Positions 16,198 through 27,383 of a DNA stretch of 64,000 nucleotides are shown here, in pieces (the first letter of the stretch is position 1; each line of letters begins with the position of its first letter). The notes beneath the pieces were generated by a model. That model saw nothing but the letters and a program-made list of their open reading frames with translations, was not told the origin of the DNA and ran no database searches. Source of the stretch: Pseudomonadota bacterium. Its GTDB lineage: Bacteria > Pseudomonadota > Gammaproteobacteria > Acidiferrobacterales > Acidiferrobacteraceae. A program made the translations under genes and the position numbers. The stretch lies in NCBI GenBank assembly GCA_021784755.1, contig JAJYHM010000072.1:1-64000 (forward strand), written 5' to 3'.

Positions 16198-19100
16198 TTA
16201 GCGGTGCTGGCGGCGCGGCGGCGCCTCGACACCTGTCTGCGGATTGCCGCCGAGACTTTTTATGAGGGCCAACACCCCCTCGATGCGGGTATCGGGGTCG
16301 GCCCATTCCGCCTGCACCCGCAGGCCATGGGGCCCGTCCAAGCGGTATTGCTTGGGCGATGATTGCATGAGCGCGATCAGTTGCCCCGGGTCCAGCGCCG
16401 GATTGGGCGTGAATTGGATGCGCGCGCCCTTGGGGCCTGCGTCGATACGCGTGATGCCTAAGGGACGCGCAAGCCGCCTCAGGCGCGCGAGTCGAAAGAG
16501 GCGCGTGGCAGCCTTCGGGGGTGTGCCAAAGCGATCGGTGAGCTCGCCCGCCAGGTCGTCGAGCTCCTCGCCGGAGGCGGTGGCGATGCGCTTGTAGAAC
16601 ACGAGGCGCAGGTGCGGGTCCGGGCAATAGTCCTCGGGGAGCAGAGCCGGCACGTGTAGTTCGATGTCGGTTTGGCGGGTGAAGAGGGCCGCCTCTCCTG
16701 CGCCCTCGTGCCCGGCTTTCAAGGTGGCGACCGCGCGTTCCAGGAGCTCGCTGTAGAGGCCGAAGCCTATTTCGTTGATCTGGCCGCTCTGCGATTCGCC
16801 GAGGAGTTCGCCCGCGCCGCGGATCTCCAGGTCGTGGGAGGCGAGCGCGAAGCCCACGCCCAGATCTTCGAGGGAGGCGATCGCATCCAGGCGCTTGCGG
16901 GCATCGGCGGTCAGGGCCGCCGGGTCCGGGGTCAGGAGGTAGGCGTAGGCGCGATGGTGCGAGCGGCCGACGCGCCCGCGTAGCTGGTGGAGCTGGGCAA
17001 GCCCGAAGCGGTCGGCGCGCTCGATGATGATGGTATTGGCAGTCGGGACGTCGATACCGGTTTCTATGATGGTGCTGCAGAGCAGGATGTGGAAGCGCTG
17101 GTGATAGAAGTCGAGCATCACACGTTCCAGTTCGCGCTCCGGCATCTGTCCGTGGGCCACGCGGATGTCGACTTCCGGCAAAAGCGCCTTCAGTTCCTGT
17201 TCCCGTCGCGCCATGGAGCGGACGTCGTTGTGTAGGAAGTAGACCTGGCCTCCGCGGCGCATCTCACGCAGACAGGCCTCGCGGATCAAGGCCGTGTCCC
17301 ACGGCGTCACGAAGGTCTTGATCGACAGGCGATCCTGAGGGGGTGTGCCGATCAAGGAAACGTCGCGCAATCCCGCGAGCGCCATGTTCAGGGTGCGCGG
17401 TAGTGGTGTCGCAGTCAGGGTGAGGATGTCGACATGGGCGCGTAGCGCCTTCATGCGTTCCTTCTGGCGGACCCCGAAGCGGTGTTCCTCGTCGACGATG
17501 ACGAGGCCCAAGGCCTTGAAGCGCACGTCTTCTTGCAGGAGCCTGTGGGTCCCTATGGCGATGTCGACGTGGCCGGCCTCGAGGCGTTTCAGGGCCTGCT
17601 CGATTTCTTGGCGGCTGCGAAACCGGGACAGGATCTCGATCTCCACCGGGATGTCAGCGAAGCGGTCGCGGAAGTTCTGATAGTGCTGCTGGGCGAGCAG
17701 AGTGGTGGGTACGAGGACCGCCACCTGCTTGTGGTCCTGGACTGCGAGGAAGGCGGCGCGCATGGCGACCTCGGTCTTGCCAAAGCCCACGTCGCCGCAC
17801 ACCAGGCGATCCATGGGGCGCGGGCTTTCCATATCGGTCAAGACCTCGGCTATGACGCGCGTCTGGTCGGGCGTTTCTTCGAACGGGAAGGCATCGGCGA
17901 AGCGCGTGTACTCGAGGCCCCGGGCCGCGAAGGCGTATCCGGGCTTGGCCGCGCGCCGCGCGTAGATCTCGAGGAGTTCGGCCGCCGCATCACGGGCCTT
18001 CTCTTCGGCGCGGCGCTTGGCCTTGTCCCAGGCCTCGTTGCCGAGCTTGTGCAAGGGGGCGCGGTCCGGGTCGGTGCCGGTATAGCGTCCAAGAAGATGG
18101 AGGTCCGTGACGGGCACATAGAGCTTGTCGCCGCCGGCGTATTCGAGCGCCAGAAACTCGTTTTCAATGTCCGAGACCGAGAGCTTCACAAGCCCGAGAT
18201 AGCGGCCCACGCCGTGGTCTTCGTGCACCACCGCATCTCCGGCTTTAAGCTCGCCTAGCCCCTTCAGGAGGGCCTGCTGGTCGCGGACCTTGACGCGCCG
18301 CCGTCGCTGTTGCACGCGTTCGCCATAGAGCTGCGATTCGACAATGACGCTCAAGGAGGGGTCGTCGAGTTCCAGGCCGCGGTCGAGCGGCGCGGACATG
18401 AGACCAAGCGGCGCGTCGTCCTGGATGAAGGCCTGCCACGAATCGAAGGGGCGCGGGTGGTGTCCGTGGGCGCCAAGGGTGTCACGCAAGGCCTCGCGTC
18501 GACCGGCAGTCTCGGCCACGAGTAGCGTGCGCCGGCTATTCGTGTCGAGCGCCGCGAGCAGGGCGGCATAGGGTTCGGGTGTGCGCGTCTCTTGGGGTAG
18601 GAAGGGCGGTTCGCGGGTAGCGAAGCGTCGTACCACCCCGTCACCTTCGTCGGCGAGTGAGATGGCCGAGAAAGGTGCCAGGCGCTCATTCAGCTTTGCC
18701 GCGGTGAGAAACAGCCGCTCGGGTGGGAGGAGCGGCCGCTCTATGTGACCGCGGGTCGCCTCGTAGCGTTCCGCCGTTTCTTTCTCAAAGTGCTCGGTCT
18801 GCGCTTGCGCGCCTTCCATGAATACCAGGATCGCGTGGGCCGGCAGATAATCGACGAAAGTCGCGGTCTCGGAAAAAAAGAGCGGCAGGTAGTATTCGAT
18901 GCCGGCCGGGCTTCGGCCTTCACTCACTTCGCGATAAATGAGGCTCGCGCGCGGGTCGCCCGCGAATGCCACGCGGTAGTTCGACCGGAAGGTCTGGATG
19001 GCGTCGCCCGTGAGCGGATGTTCGCGCGCCGGCAGCACGCGGATTTCAGGGAGTGTCGTCTGCGAGCGCTGCGTCTCCGGGTCGAAGGTGCGAATCGACT

Positions 19101-19695
19101 CGATGGTGTCGTCGAAGAGGTCGATGCGGTAGGCCGTATCGGCCCCCATCGGAAACAGATCCACGAGCCCTCCGCGAATAGCGAACTCGCCGGCCTCCAT
19201 GACCTGGCCCACCGCGTGGTAGGCGGCTTGTACGAGGCGTTCGCGGAAGCGGTCTATATCGAGCTTGTCGCCGATGCGCAACAGGAAGCTGTGGCCGAGG
19301 AGGTGCGACGAGGGCGGCAGGATATGCATGAGCGTGGCTGCCGCCGTGAGCACGATGCCATGGGCCAGATGCGGGAGGGCCGCCAGCGTCGCCAGCCGTT
19401 CGGACACGATGTCCGGGTGCGGCGAGAAGCGGTCGTAGGGCAGGCACTCCCAGTCGGGAAAGGTGAGGACCGGCGGATCGTGCGGGTCCCGGTAGAACGC
19501 GATCTCGTCTTCGAGCCGCTCGCGTGAGCGCACGTCTTGCGTGACGACGATGAGGAGGCGGCCGCTCTCGGCAAGCCGCGCGAGCGCAAGCCCGCGGGCG
19601 CTTGCGTGGAGTCCCACCCAATGCTCCCGTCCGGACGGCGCCGGCGGATTCAGAGGGGAATAGACTGCGTTCGATTCGGGGGCGGACGTCACCAT
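16198..19695 (-). CDS. mfd: Transcription-repair coupling factor Mfd
   Basis: The protein has 1165 residues from ATG 19695, the usual Mfd length; the ORF's 197 extra N-terminal residues are not Mfd-like. Mfd removes stalled RNA polymerase at DNA lesions and recruits UvrA. UvrB-like modules make up the N-terminus (about 20-350), an RNA-polymerase-interaction domain lies near 490-570 (VHEDHGVGRYLGL), the RecG-like translocase carries Walker A GDVGFGKTE and DEEH box VDEEHRFG, motif VI is QLRGRVGRS, and a TRCF domain ends the protein. It is divergent from the CarD-family gene. Confidence 0.97.
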   Translation of the reverse strand: MVTSAPESNAVYSPLNPPAPSGREHWVGLHASARGLALARLAESGRLLIVVTQDVRSRERLEDEIAFYRDPHDPPVLTFPDWECLPYDRFSPHPDIVSERLATLAALPHLAHGIVLTAAATLMHILPPSSHLLGHSFLLRIGDKLDIDRFRERLVQAAYHAVGQVMEAGEFAIRGGLVDLFPMGADTAYRIDLFDDTIESIRTFDPETQRSQTTLPEIRVLPAREHPLTGDAIQTFRSNYRVAFAGDPRASLIYREVSEGRSPAGIEYYLPLFFSETATFVDYLPAHAILVFMEGAQAQTEHFEKETAERYEATRGHIERPLLPPERLFLTAAKLNERLAPFSAISLADEGDGVVRRFATREPPFLPQETRTPEPYAALLAALDTNSRRTLLVAETAGRREALRDTLGAHGHHPRPFDSWQAFIQDDAPLGLMSAPLDRGLELDDPSLSVIVESQLYGERVQQRRRRVKVRDQQALLKGLGELKAGDAVVHEDHGVGRYLGLVKLSVSDIENEFLALEYAGGDKLYVPVTDLHLLGRYTGTDPDRAPLHKLGNEAWDKAKRRAEEKARDAAAELLEIYARRAAKPGYAFAARGLEYTRFADAFPFEETPDQTRVIAEVLTDMESPRPMDRLVCGDVGFGKTEVAMRAAFLAVQDHKQVAVLVPTTLLAQQHYQNFRDRFADIPVEIEILSRFRSRQEIEQALKRLEAGHVDIAIGTHRLLQEDVRFKALGLVIVDEEHRFGVRQKERMKALRAHVDILTLTATPLPRTLNMALAGLRDVSLIGTPPQDRLSIKTFVTPWDTALIREACLREMRRGGQVYFLHNDVRSMARREQELKALLPEVDIRVAHGQMPERELERVMLDFYHQRFHILLCSTIIETGIDVPTANTIIIERADRFGLAQLHQLRGRVGRSHHRAYAYLLTPDPAALTADARKRLDAIASLEDLGVGFALASHDLEIRGAGELLGESQSGQINEIGFGLYSELLERAVATLKAGHEGAGEAALFTRQTDIELHVPALLPEDYCPDPHLRLVFYKRIATASGEELDDLAGELTDRFGTPPKAATRLFRLARLRRLARPLGITRIDAGPKGARIQFTPNPALDPGQLIALMQSSPKQYRLDGPHGLRVQAEWADPDTRIEGVLALIKSLGGNPQTGVEAPPRRQHR

Positions 19696-20088
19696 AGGGC
19701 CGGCATTGTAATCCAAAGCGCGGTGTGATGAGGAGCGTTGTCGTGGCGGTGCGCTCGCGCATCGCCCGTTGGGGACTCTGTTTGGGGTGCGGCGGGGTGT
19801 GTGCGCCGACATCCGCGTACCATGACTCTTGGGTGATAGTCCCGGCGCCGAGTCGGGGGCGTGCGGGTCAAAACGGAGGCTTTGTGCGCTTTCGTTGTCC
19901 GTCTTCAGGTCTTCAGGGCATAATGGGGGCCCATGGCGCGGGTGTACCGATGACACGAGAGCAAGTTGAGGTCGCAGGGGTCGAGATGGCGATGCGAGGC
20001 ACGAGCGAAGGCCGGGTGCGAGCGCCGATCGCCGAGGCCCCAGCCGTAGGGGCGTGTGTTCTTTCGAAATTTGGTCCGCGAAGGGTGT
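19696..20088. other. 393-bp divergent intergenic region (mfd / carD-like)
   Basis: It presumably contains promoters for both genes. ORFs crossing it have non-coding-like translations. I see no clear sigma-70 boxes or hairpins. Confidence 0.5.
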
Positions 20089-20589
20089 ATGAAAAAAGGT
20101 GACTTCAAGGTCGGGCAGGATGTCTTTTACCCCACCGCCGGTGTCGGGGTCATAGAGGGCATGGAGGAAGTGGTTTTCGGGGTCGAGCATGAGCTCTGCT
20201 ACGTCATACGGATCCCCGAGAACCGCGTCACGATCAAGGTGCCGAAGACCCGTGCTGTGAGCAATGGCCTGCGTCCGCTCTTGCATGGCAAGGGCGTGAA
20301 GGAGCTTCTCGCGGTCTTAGCCGACAAAAGTAGCGTGCGGCCGGCGGGTCCCTGGGCCGAGCACTACAAGGATCTCGAACGGCGCATTCAGTCCGGCGGG
20401 GTCCTGCAGGTGGGTTCGGCGGTGCGCGATCTGCTGCGCCTGAAGGCCGAGGCCGGCCTGTCGTTCGAAGAGGCACGCCTCTTGGAGTTGGCTGACGGTT
20501 ATCTCACCCGAGAACTCGCCGTAGCCCAGGGCGTGAGTCTCGAGGCTGCGCGTGAGGTCATCCGCGGATCGGTGGGACTGGGAACCTAG
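20089..20589 (+). CDS. CarD/CdnL-family RNA polymerase-binding regulator
   Basis: The protein has 166 residues from ATG 20089, with AAGGGTG upstream; the upstream ORF extension looks non-coding. The N-terminal ~60 residues form the RID fold shared with Mfd (GQDVFYPTAGVGVIEGMEE), which binds the RNA polymerase beta lobe. The C-terminal helical part (about 70-166) is the DNA-contacting domain of CdnL proteins, which stabilise open promoter complexes. The ispD gene follows by 5 bp, so it may be co-transcribed with ispD-ispF. Confidence 0.85.
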   Translation: MKKGDFKVGQDVFYPTAGVGVIEGMEEVVFGVEHELCYVIRIPENRVTIKVPKTRAVSNGLRPLLHGKGVKELLAVLADKSSVRPAGPWAEHYKDLERRIQSGGVLQVGSAVRDLLRLKAEAGLSFEEARLLELADGYLTRELAVAQGVSLEAAREVIRGSVGLGT

Positions 20590-20594
20590 GGCAG

Positions 20595-21302
20595 GTGTCA
20601 TCTCCTCGCGTTTTTGTCGTCGTGCCGGCCGCTGGCCGCGGTATGCGATTCGGGGCCTCGCGCCCGAAGCAATACCTTCCGCTTGCAGGCGCCACAGTCA
20701 TCGCCCAGACCTTGCGACGACTCGATTGCCTGTGCGCGCGCGCCATCGCGGTGGGCCTTGCCCCCGACGATTCCTATTGGGCGGCCGTGCGGCCGACGCT
20801 CACCACGCCGCTTCTGACCTTCGTAGGCGGTGGCGAGCGCGTCCTCACGGTCCTGAACGGACTCGCGGCCCTGGGGGGCGAGGCGGCCTCGGGCGATCTC
20901 GTGTTTGTGCATGACGCTGCGCGCCCTTGTGTCCGCGAAGCCGATTTGCGGCGTCTCCACGAGGCGGCGCTCGAGTCGCCCGACGGCGCGCTCCTGGCGC
21001 GTCCCGTGGCTGATACCGTCAAGCGCGGCGATGCGCGGCGCGAGGTGATCGCCACCGTCGATCGCCGCGACCTCTGGCTTGCCCAGACGCCACAGGTCTT
21101 CCGGTTCGAGCGGCTCTATGCGGCGCTGTCGGCGGCGGTGGCGGCCAACGAACTTGTGACCGACGAGGCGGCCGCCGTCGAGCGCCTGGGCGGCCACCCC
21201 CGGCTCGTGGCCGGCAGCCACGACAACCTCAAGATCACGATGCCCGAGGACCTAGCCCTCGCGGAGATCTATCTGGCGCAACAAGATTCTCGGAGCGGAT
21301 GA
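20595..21302 (+). CDS. ispD: 2-C-methyl-D-erythritol 4-phosphate cytidylyltransferase
   Basis: The enzyme transfers CMP to MEP in the non-mevalonate isoprenoid pathway. It has 235 residues from GTG 20595. The nucleotide-binding loop is seen as VVPAAGRGMRFG near residue 9, the signature FVHDAARPCV near 108, and TQTPQVF-like LAQTPQVF near 160. It is followed at 4 bp by ispF, the enzyme two steps later in the same pathway, a common pairing. Confidence 0.96.
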   Translation: MSSPRVFVVVPAAGRGMRFGASRPKQYLPLAGATVIAQTLRRLDCLCARAIAVGLAPDDSYWAAVRPTLTTPLLTFVGGGERVLTVLNGLAALGGEAASGDLVFVHDAARPCVREADLRRLHEAALESPDGALLARPVADTVKRGDARREVIATVDRRDLWLAQTPQVFRFERLYAALSAAVAANELVTDEAAAVERLGGHPRLVAGSHDNLKITMPEDLALAEIYLAQQDSRSG

Positions 21303-21306
21303 CGAT

Positions 21307-21785
21307 ATGCGGATAGGGCAGGGATTCGATGCGCACGGGCTGGTCGAGGGTCGGCCGCTGATTCTAGGGGGCGTGACGATCCCGCACCCCCGCGGTCTCG
21401 GCGGTCATTCCGACGCTGATGTGCTGACCCACGCGGTGACGAGCGCCTGTCTCGGGGCGGCCGCCTTGGGCGATCTGGGTCGGCATTTCCCGGCCAAGGA
21501 TGCCCGTTACCGGAATTGCGACAGCCGCATGTTGCTGCGTACCGTGGTCGCCATGATCAAGGAACGGGGGCTATTCGTAGTCAACATGGATGCCACGATC
21601 GTGGCCGAGGCTCCGCGTCTTGCTCCGTTCGTCGGGCAGATGGTCGAGCACCTCGCCGCCGACCTCGAGGTCGCATTGGACTGCGTGAACGTCAAGGCGA
21701 CGACCACCGAGGGGATGGGCTATACCGGACGCGCCGAGGGCATGAGCGCGCATGCCGTCGTGCTTTTGGATCGGCGGCGAGCGCC

Positions 21786-21789
<4 letters not shown>
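21307..21789 (+). CDS. ispF: 2-C-methyl-D-erythritol 2,4-cyclodiphosphate synthase
   Basis: The protein has 160 residues, the family norm. It cyclises CDP-ME-2-phosphate to MEcPP. Zinc ligands are seen in the start (GFDAHGL) and in GGHSDADVLTHA near residue 37; TTTEGMGYTGR near 132 is the conserved substrate loop. It probably shares a transcript with ispD. Its stop overlaps the stop of the convergent Smr-domain gene. Confidence 0.97.
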
Positions 21790-23301
<1,512 letters not shown>

Positions 23302-23404
23302 TCAGGTATTATAGGCCCAATCCTGCCCCTTTTGTCGGCCTGGATCAACGCGCCGTGGCGGGCTCGTCCAAAGCCCGTTAGACTGGCAAGGATCGGAGGA
23401 TCGT

Positions 23405-24469
23405 ATGCGCATAGGGATACCACGGGAAGTGAAGCCATGGGAAGCGCGGGTCGCGTTGGTGCCGCACGCGGTGGCGGTCCTGGTCCAGGAGGGGCATGAG
23501 ATCTTCTTTGAGGCGGGGGCGGGTTGCGGCAGTGGTTTCGGTGATGAGGAGTATGCGGTGCACGGTGCGCGCATCGTCCCCGACGCCGAGACGCTCTTCC
23601 GGTCGGCGCAACTGATCGTGAAGGTCAAGGAACCGATCAGTGAGGAGTGGCACCTGTTCCGGTCCGATCACATCTTGTTTTCCTATCTGCACCTCGCCGC
23701 CAACCGCCCATTGACCGAGGCCCTTCAAGGGCTTGGCCTCACCGCCGTGGCCTTCGAGACCGTCGTCCAGGATGGCCACCTCCCGCTGCTTGCGCCTATG
23801 AGCGATATCGCCGGACGGCTTGCAATCCAGATCGGGGCGCAACTCCTGCACGCTGGGGCGGGCGGCCGCGGCATCCTCTTGGGTGGCCTGCCCGGGGCCG
23901 AGCGTGGCCATGTGGTTGTGGTGGGCGCCGGAGAAGCGGGAGGCAATGCCGTGCGCGTGGCCGCCGCGCTCGGTGCGCGGGTTACCGTATTCGATCGCTT
24001 ACGCTCCCGTTTGAGCGCCATGATGGCGGTAGGCCCCAATGTGACAGCCTTGCCGGCCTACGAGGAGACGATCGCGGCGGCGGCGCGCGAGGCCGATCTG
24101 CTCATAGGCGCCGTACTCGTGGCAGGCGCCCGTGCCCCGCGCGTTGTGACCCGCTCGATGGTGCGTGGGATGCGGCGGGGCTCTGTCATCGTTGATATCG
24201 CGATCGACCAGGGCGGATGTGTGGAGACGATACGTCCGACCGATTACGGGCATCCGGCCTATGTCGAAGAGGGTGTCATCCATTTTGGTGTGACCAATAT
24301 GCCGGGTGCCGTACCGCGTACCGCATCGCAGGCGCTCTCCGCGGTGCTGCTCCCTTATGTGCAGATCTTAGCCGCACACGGGGTCGACGATGCGCGGCTC
24401 GCCGGCGGTCTCAATGTGCGCGAGGGCCGCATCGTCCACGATGCGGTCGCGTCCGCCATGTCATCATGA
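23405..24469 (+). CDS. ald: Alanine dehydrogenase
   Basis: The enzyme interconverts L-alanine and pyruvate plus ammonia with NAD. The protein has 354 residues, slightly shorter than the usual ~370. The N-terminus ([18 protein letters not shown]) carries the substrate Arg, KVKEP near 74 the catalytic Lys, SYLHLAA the His, the NAD loop is [11 protein letters not shown] near 176, and [11 protein letters not shown] near 300 is a family signature. A GGAGG box precedes the ATG. It is a single gene between the divergent trxB and ftsK. Confidence 0.93.
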   Translation: MRIGIPREVKPWEARVALVPHAVAVLVQEGHEIFFEAGAGCGSGFGDEEYAVHGARIVPDAETLFRSAQLIVKVKEPISEEWHLFRSDHILFSYLHLAANRPLTEALQGLGLTAVAFETVVQDGHLPLLAPMSDIAGRLAIQIGAQLLHAGAGGRGILLGGLPGAERGHVVVVGAGEAGGNAVRVAAALGARVTVFDRLRSRLSAMMAVGPNVTALPAYEETIAAAAREADLLIGAVLVAGARAPRVVTRSMVRGMRRGSVIVDIAIDQGGCVETIRPTDYGHPAYVEEGVIHFGVTNMPGAVPRTASQALSAVLLPYVQILAAHGVDDARLAGGLNVREGRIVHDAVASAMSS

Positions 24470-24512
24470 GGTGCCAGGTGTCGGCCGGGCGTGGCGTGGA
24501 GACTTCACTCGC

Positions 24513-26768
24513 ATGAGTCAGGCACGGTTTAAGCGCGAGCGGGCGGCGCTTGCGCCCGCGGCGTCGCGCCTCGTGCGTGAGGCCTTGCTGTTTGTGGTAT
24601 TGGCGCTCGCTCTTTATATGGCGCTCGCGCTCGCGACCTTCCATGGCGACGATCCCGGGTGGTCGCACACAGGCGGCACCGCAGTGCGTAACGCGGGCGG
24701 ACTTGTCGGCGCATGGCTCTCGGATAGTCTGCTCGCGCTGCTTGGTGTGCCCTCCTATGTGATTCCGGTCCTCGTCGCCTGGGGCGGCGTGCGTCTTTTG
24801 CGCCCGCGCGCCGCGGCCCCTGGACATTCATTGAAGGTGGCGGCGTTTGGCGTGGCGCTTGCCTTCGTCGGCGCCTGTGGTTTGGCGGGTCTGGATTTCC
24901 ACGGACCGCTCTTCCTGCCATTTCGCGCCGGCGGCCTCTTGGGCGGAGTCGTGTCGACCGCCCTCTCGCGCATCATAGATCCGGTGGGGGCGACCCTCTT
25001 CCTGCTCGCCGTGTTTCTGGCGGGTTTTACCCTTGCGACCGGCATCTCTTGGTTCGGAGTCATGGATCGCGTCGGGGATGCGGCCTTTGGCGTGGTATTC
25101 GGGATCAGGGCGCGCCTCGGGGCTTTGGCGGATCGTTGGCGAGGCAGGCGCGCACGTCACGAACGCGAGGAGACGGTACTGAGGGGCCGTAAGGCCTTGA
25201 AGCGGCCCGCGCCGCCGCGCATCGAGCCCGCCGTGGGGGCGCCCGAGGAGCCGCCGGTCGCGCGCAGCCGCCAGACGAGCTTTCTCGCATCTACCGATTC
25301 GGCATTGCCTTCGCTGTCTCTGCTCGACATGCCCTCGGGAGAGAAGGCGAGCTTTTCCGAGGAGTCGCTGCACGCCATGTCGCGTCTCCTCGAAAAGAAG
25401 CTACTCGACTTTCATATCGAAGTTAAGGTGGAGGCGGTGCACCCGGGTCCTGTCATCACGCGCTTCGAGATCGAGCCCGCCCCCGGCATCAAGGCCAGCC
25501 AGATTACGGGGTTGCAGCGGGATCTGGCCCGCGCCTTGTCGGTAGTGAGTGTGCGTGTGGTCGAGAACATACCGGGTAAGACCTATATCGGGATCGAGGT
25601 GCCCAACGAGCGGCGCGAAGTGGTGCGCTTGCGCGAGATCCTCTCATCCAGCGCCTATGAGGCGGTCGCCTCGCCGCTTGCGCTCGCGCTCGGAAAGGAC
25701 ATAAGCGGCCAGCCTGTCGTGACGGATCTGGCGCGTATGCCGCACCTCCTGATCGCGGGCACCACCGGGTCTGGGAAGTCCGTGTGTCTGAACGCCGTGA
25801 TCTTGAGTTTCGTCTATAAGGCGACGCCCGCCGACGTGCGGCTCATCCTGATTGATCCCAAGATGCTCGAGCTCGCCGTCTATGACGGGCTACCGCACCT
25901 CCTGGCGCCTGTGGTCACGGACATGAAGCAGGCCGCGCAGGCCTTGCGGTGGTGTATAGGCGAGATGGATCGCCGTTACCGGGCCATGGCCTCCCTCGGC
26001 GTGCGCAATCTTGCCGGCTACAACAAGCGCTATGACGACGCGCACGCACGTGGCGAGATATTGAACGATCCCCTGGCGCCCGAGGGGGAGGTGCGGGAGA
26101 TGGGCCGGCTCCCCTATGTGGTCATCGTCATTGATGAGTTGGCGGATCTTATGATGGTGGTCGGTAAGAAGGTCGAGGAGCTGATCGCGCGCCTTGCGCA
26201 GAAGGCGCGTGCGGCGGGACTACATCTCGTACTCGCCACGCAGAGGCCGTCGGTCGACGTCATTACCGGGCTCATCAAGGCCAATATTCCGGCGCGCATT
26301 GCCTTTCAGGTATCTGCCAAGGTCGATTCGCGCACGGTCTTGGATCAGATGGGGGCGGAACAATTGCTGGGCCACGGCGATATGCTGTTCTTGCAGGCGG
26401 GGACCGGGTTTCCGCATCGCGTCCACGGCGCCTTTGTGGCCGATGCCGAGGTGCATAAAGTGGTCTCGGCCCTGAAAAAGACCGGCACGCCTGTGTATGA
26501 CGAGCGCATATTCGCCCCCGAAGAGGGTGGCGAAGGTAGCGTGGAAGGCGGAACGGAAGACGGTGAGGCCGACGAATTGTATGATGAGGCCTTGCGTATC
26601 GTGACCGAGAGCCGACGCGCCTCGGTGTCCGGTGTGCAGCGGCGCCTGCGCATAGGATATAACCGGGCTGCGCGGCTTATTGAACAGATGGAGCGTTCGG
26701 GCGTGGTCGGTCCGCTCCAATCGAACGGCAGCCGCGAGGTGCTCGCGCCGCCCCCACCGGAGGATTGA
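24513..26768 (+). CDS. ftsK: DNA translocase FtsK
   Basis: This septal DNA pump resolves chromosomes at division. It has 751 residues from ATG 24513, a short-linker FtsK/SpoIIIE form. Four to five membrane helices span about residues 20-185; the linker is short (~190-270); the motor has Walker [19 protein letters not shown] and Walker [12 protein letters not shown]. The C-terminal gamma winged helix (about 680-745, [19 protein letters not shown]) reads KOPS. It is followed at 3 bp by lolA, the classical order. Confidence 0.97.
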   Translation: MSQARFKRERAALAPAASRLVREALLFVVLALALYMALALATFHGDDPGWSHTGGTAVRNAGGLVGAWLSDSLLALLGVPSYVIPVLVAWGGVRLLRPRAAAPGHSLKVAAFGVALAFVGACGLAGLDFHGPLFLPFRAGGLLGGVVSTALSRIIDPVGATLFLLAVFLAGFTLATGISWFGVMDRVGDAAFGVVFGIRARLGALADRWRGRRARHEREETVLRGRKALKRPAPPRIEPAVGAPEEPPVARSRQTSFLASTDSALPSLSLLDMPSGEKASFSEESLHAMSRLLEKKLLDFHIEVKVEAVHPGPVITRFEIEPAPGIKASQITGLQRDLARALSVVSVRVVENIPGKTYIGIEVPNERREVVRLREILSSSAYEAVASPLALALGKDISGQPVVTDLARMPHLLIAGTTGSGKSVCLNAVILSFVYKATPADVRLILIDPKMLELAVYDGLPHLLAPVVTDMKQAAQALRWCIGEMDRRYRAMASLGVRNLAGYNKRYDDAHARGEILNDPLAPEGEVREMGRLPYVVIVIDELADLMMVVGKKVEELIARLAQKARAAGLHLVLATQRPSVDVITGLIKANIPARIAFQVSAKVDSRTVLDQMGAEQLLGHGDMLFLQAGTGFPHRVHGAFVADAEVHKVVSALKKTGTPVYDERIFAPEEGGEGSVEGGTEDGEADELYDEALRIVTESRRASVSGVQRRLRIGYNRAARLIEQMERSGVVGPLQSNGSREVLAPPPPED

Positions 26769-26771
26769 TTC

Positions 26772-27383
26772 ATGGGCCGCAACTTCTTATCGGTCGCCTT
26801 GTGGCTCGCGGCCCTGGTCCCGTCACAGGTCTTTGCCGCCGATCTTGCGCGATTCTTCGCCACCGTCCATACCCTGCATGGACAATTCACGCAGACCGTG
26901 CGCGACCACCGCGGACGGGTGGTGAGCCATGGCCAAGGGCAGCTTTGGCTTGAGCGTCCGGGGCGATTCCGTTGGGATTATTCGGCGCCCTACCGGGAGC
27001 AGATCATAGGACATGGGCATAGTGTGTGGTTGTATGATCCTGGGCTTGCGCAGGCTACGCGCTACAGTGCGAGCGCCGCGCTTGGCCGCACGCCTGCGCT
27101 CCTGCTGGCGGGCGATGGTCATCTTAAGAACTTCTTTTCGGTGCGAACGCTCGCAAGCCGCGGTGGATTGCGGTGGATAAGCCTTAAGCCGCATGGCCGC
27201 GGCCAAGGCTTCCGCTGGATTCGGATCGGCTACCACGGGGCGCGCATCCGGCGCATCATCGTGGAGGACGCCATGGATCAGACGACCGACATCCGCTTGC
27301 GCGGTCTGCACTGGAACATGCGACTTCCAAGTTCCACCTTCCGGTTCCGGCCGCCACCGCACACGGCCATCGTCTACCAATAG
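26772..27383 (+). CDS. lolA: Outer-membrane lipoprotein carrier LolA
   Basis: A periplasmic chaperone that ferries lipoproteins from LolCDE to LolB. It has 203 residues with a signal peptide (MGRNFLSVALWLAALV, cleavage near VFA). Mature-protein features of LolA are clear: HGQFTQTVRD, GQLWLERPGRFRWDY, and WLYDPGLAQAT. The stop overlaps the rarA start (TAGTG), showing coupling. Confidence 0.93.
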   Translation: MGRNFLSVALWLAALVPSQVFAADLARFFATVHTLHGQFTQTVRDHRGRVVSHGQGQLWLERPGRFRWDYSAPYREQIIGHGHSVWLYDPGLAQATRYSASAALGRTPALLLAGDGHLKNFFSVRTLASRGGLRWISLKPHGRGQGFRWIRIGYHGARIRRIIVEDAMDQTTDIRLRGLHWNMRLPSSTFRFRPPPHTAIVYQ

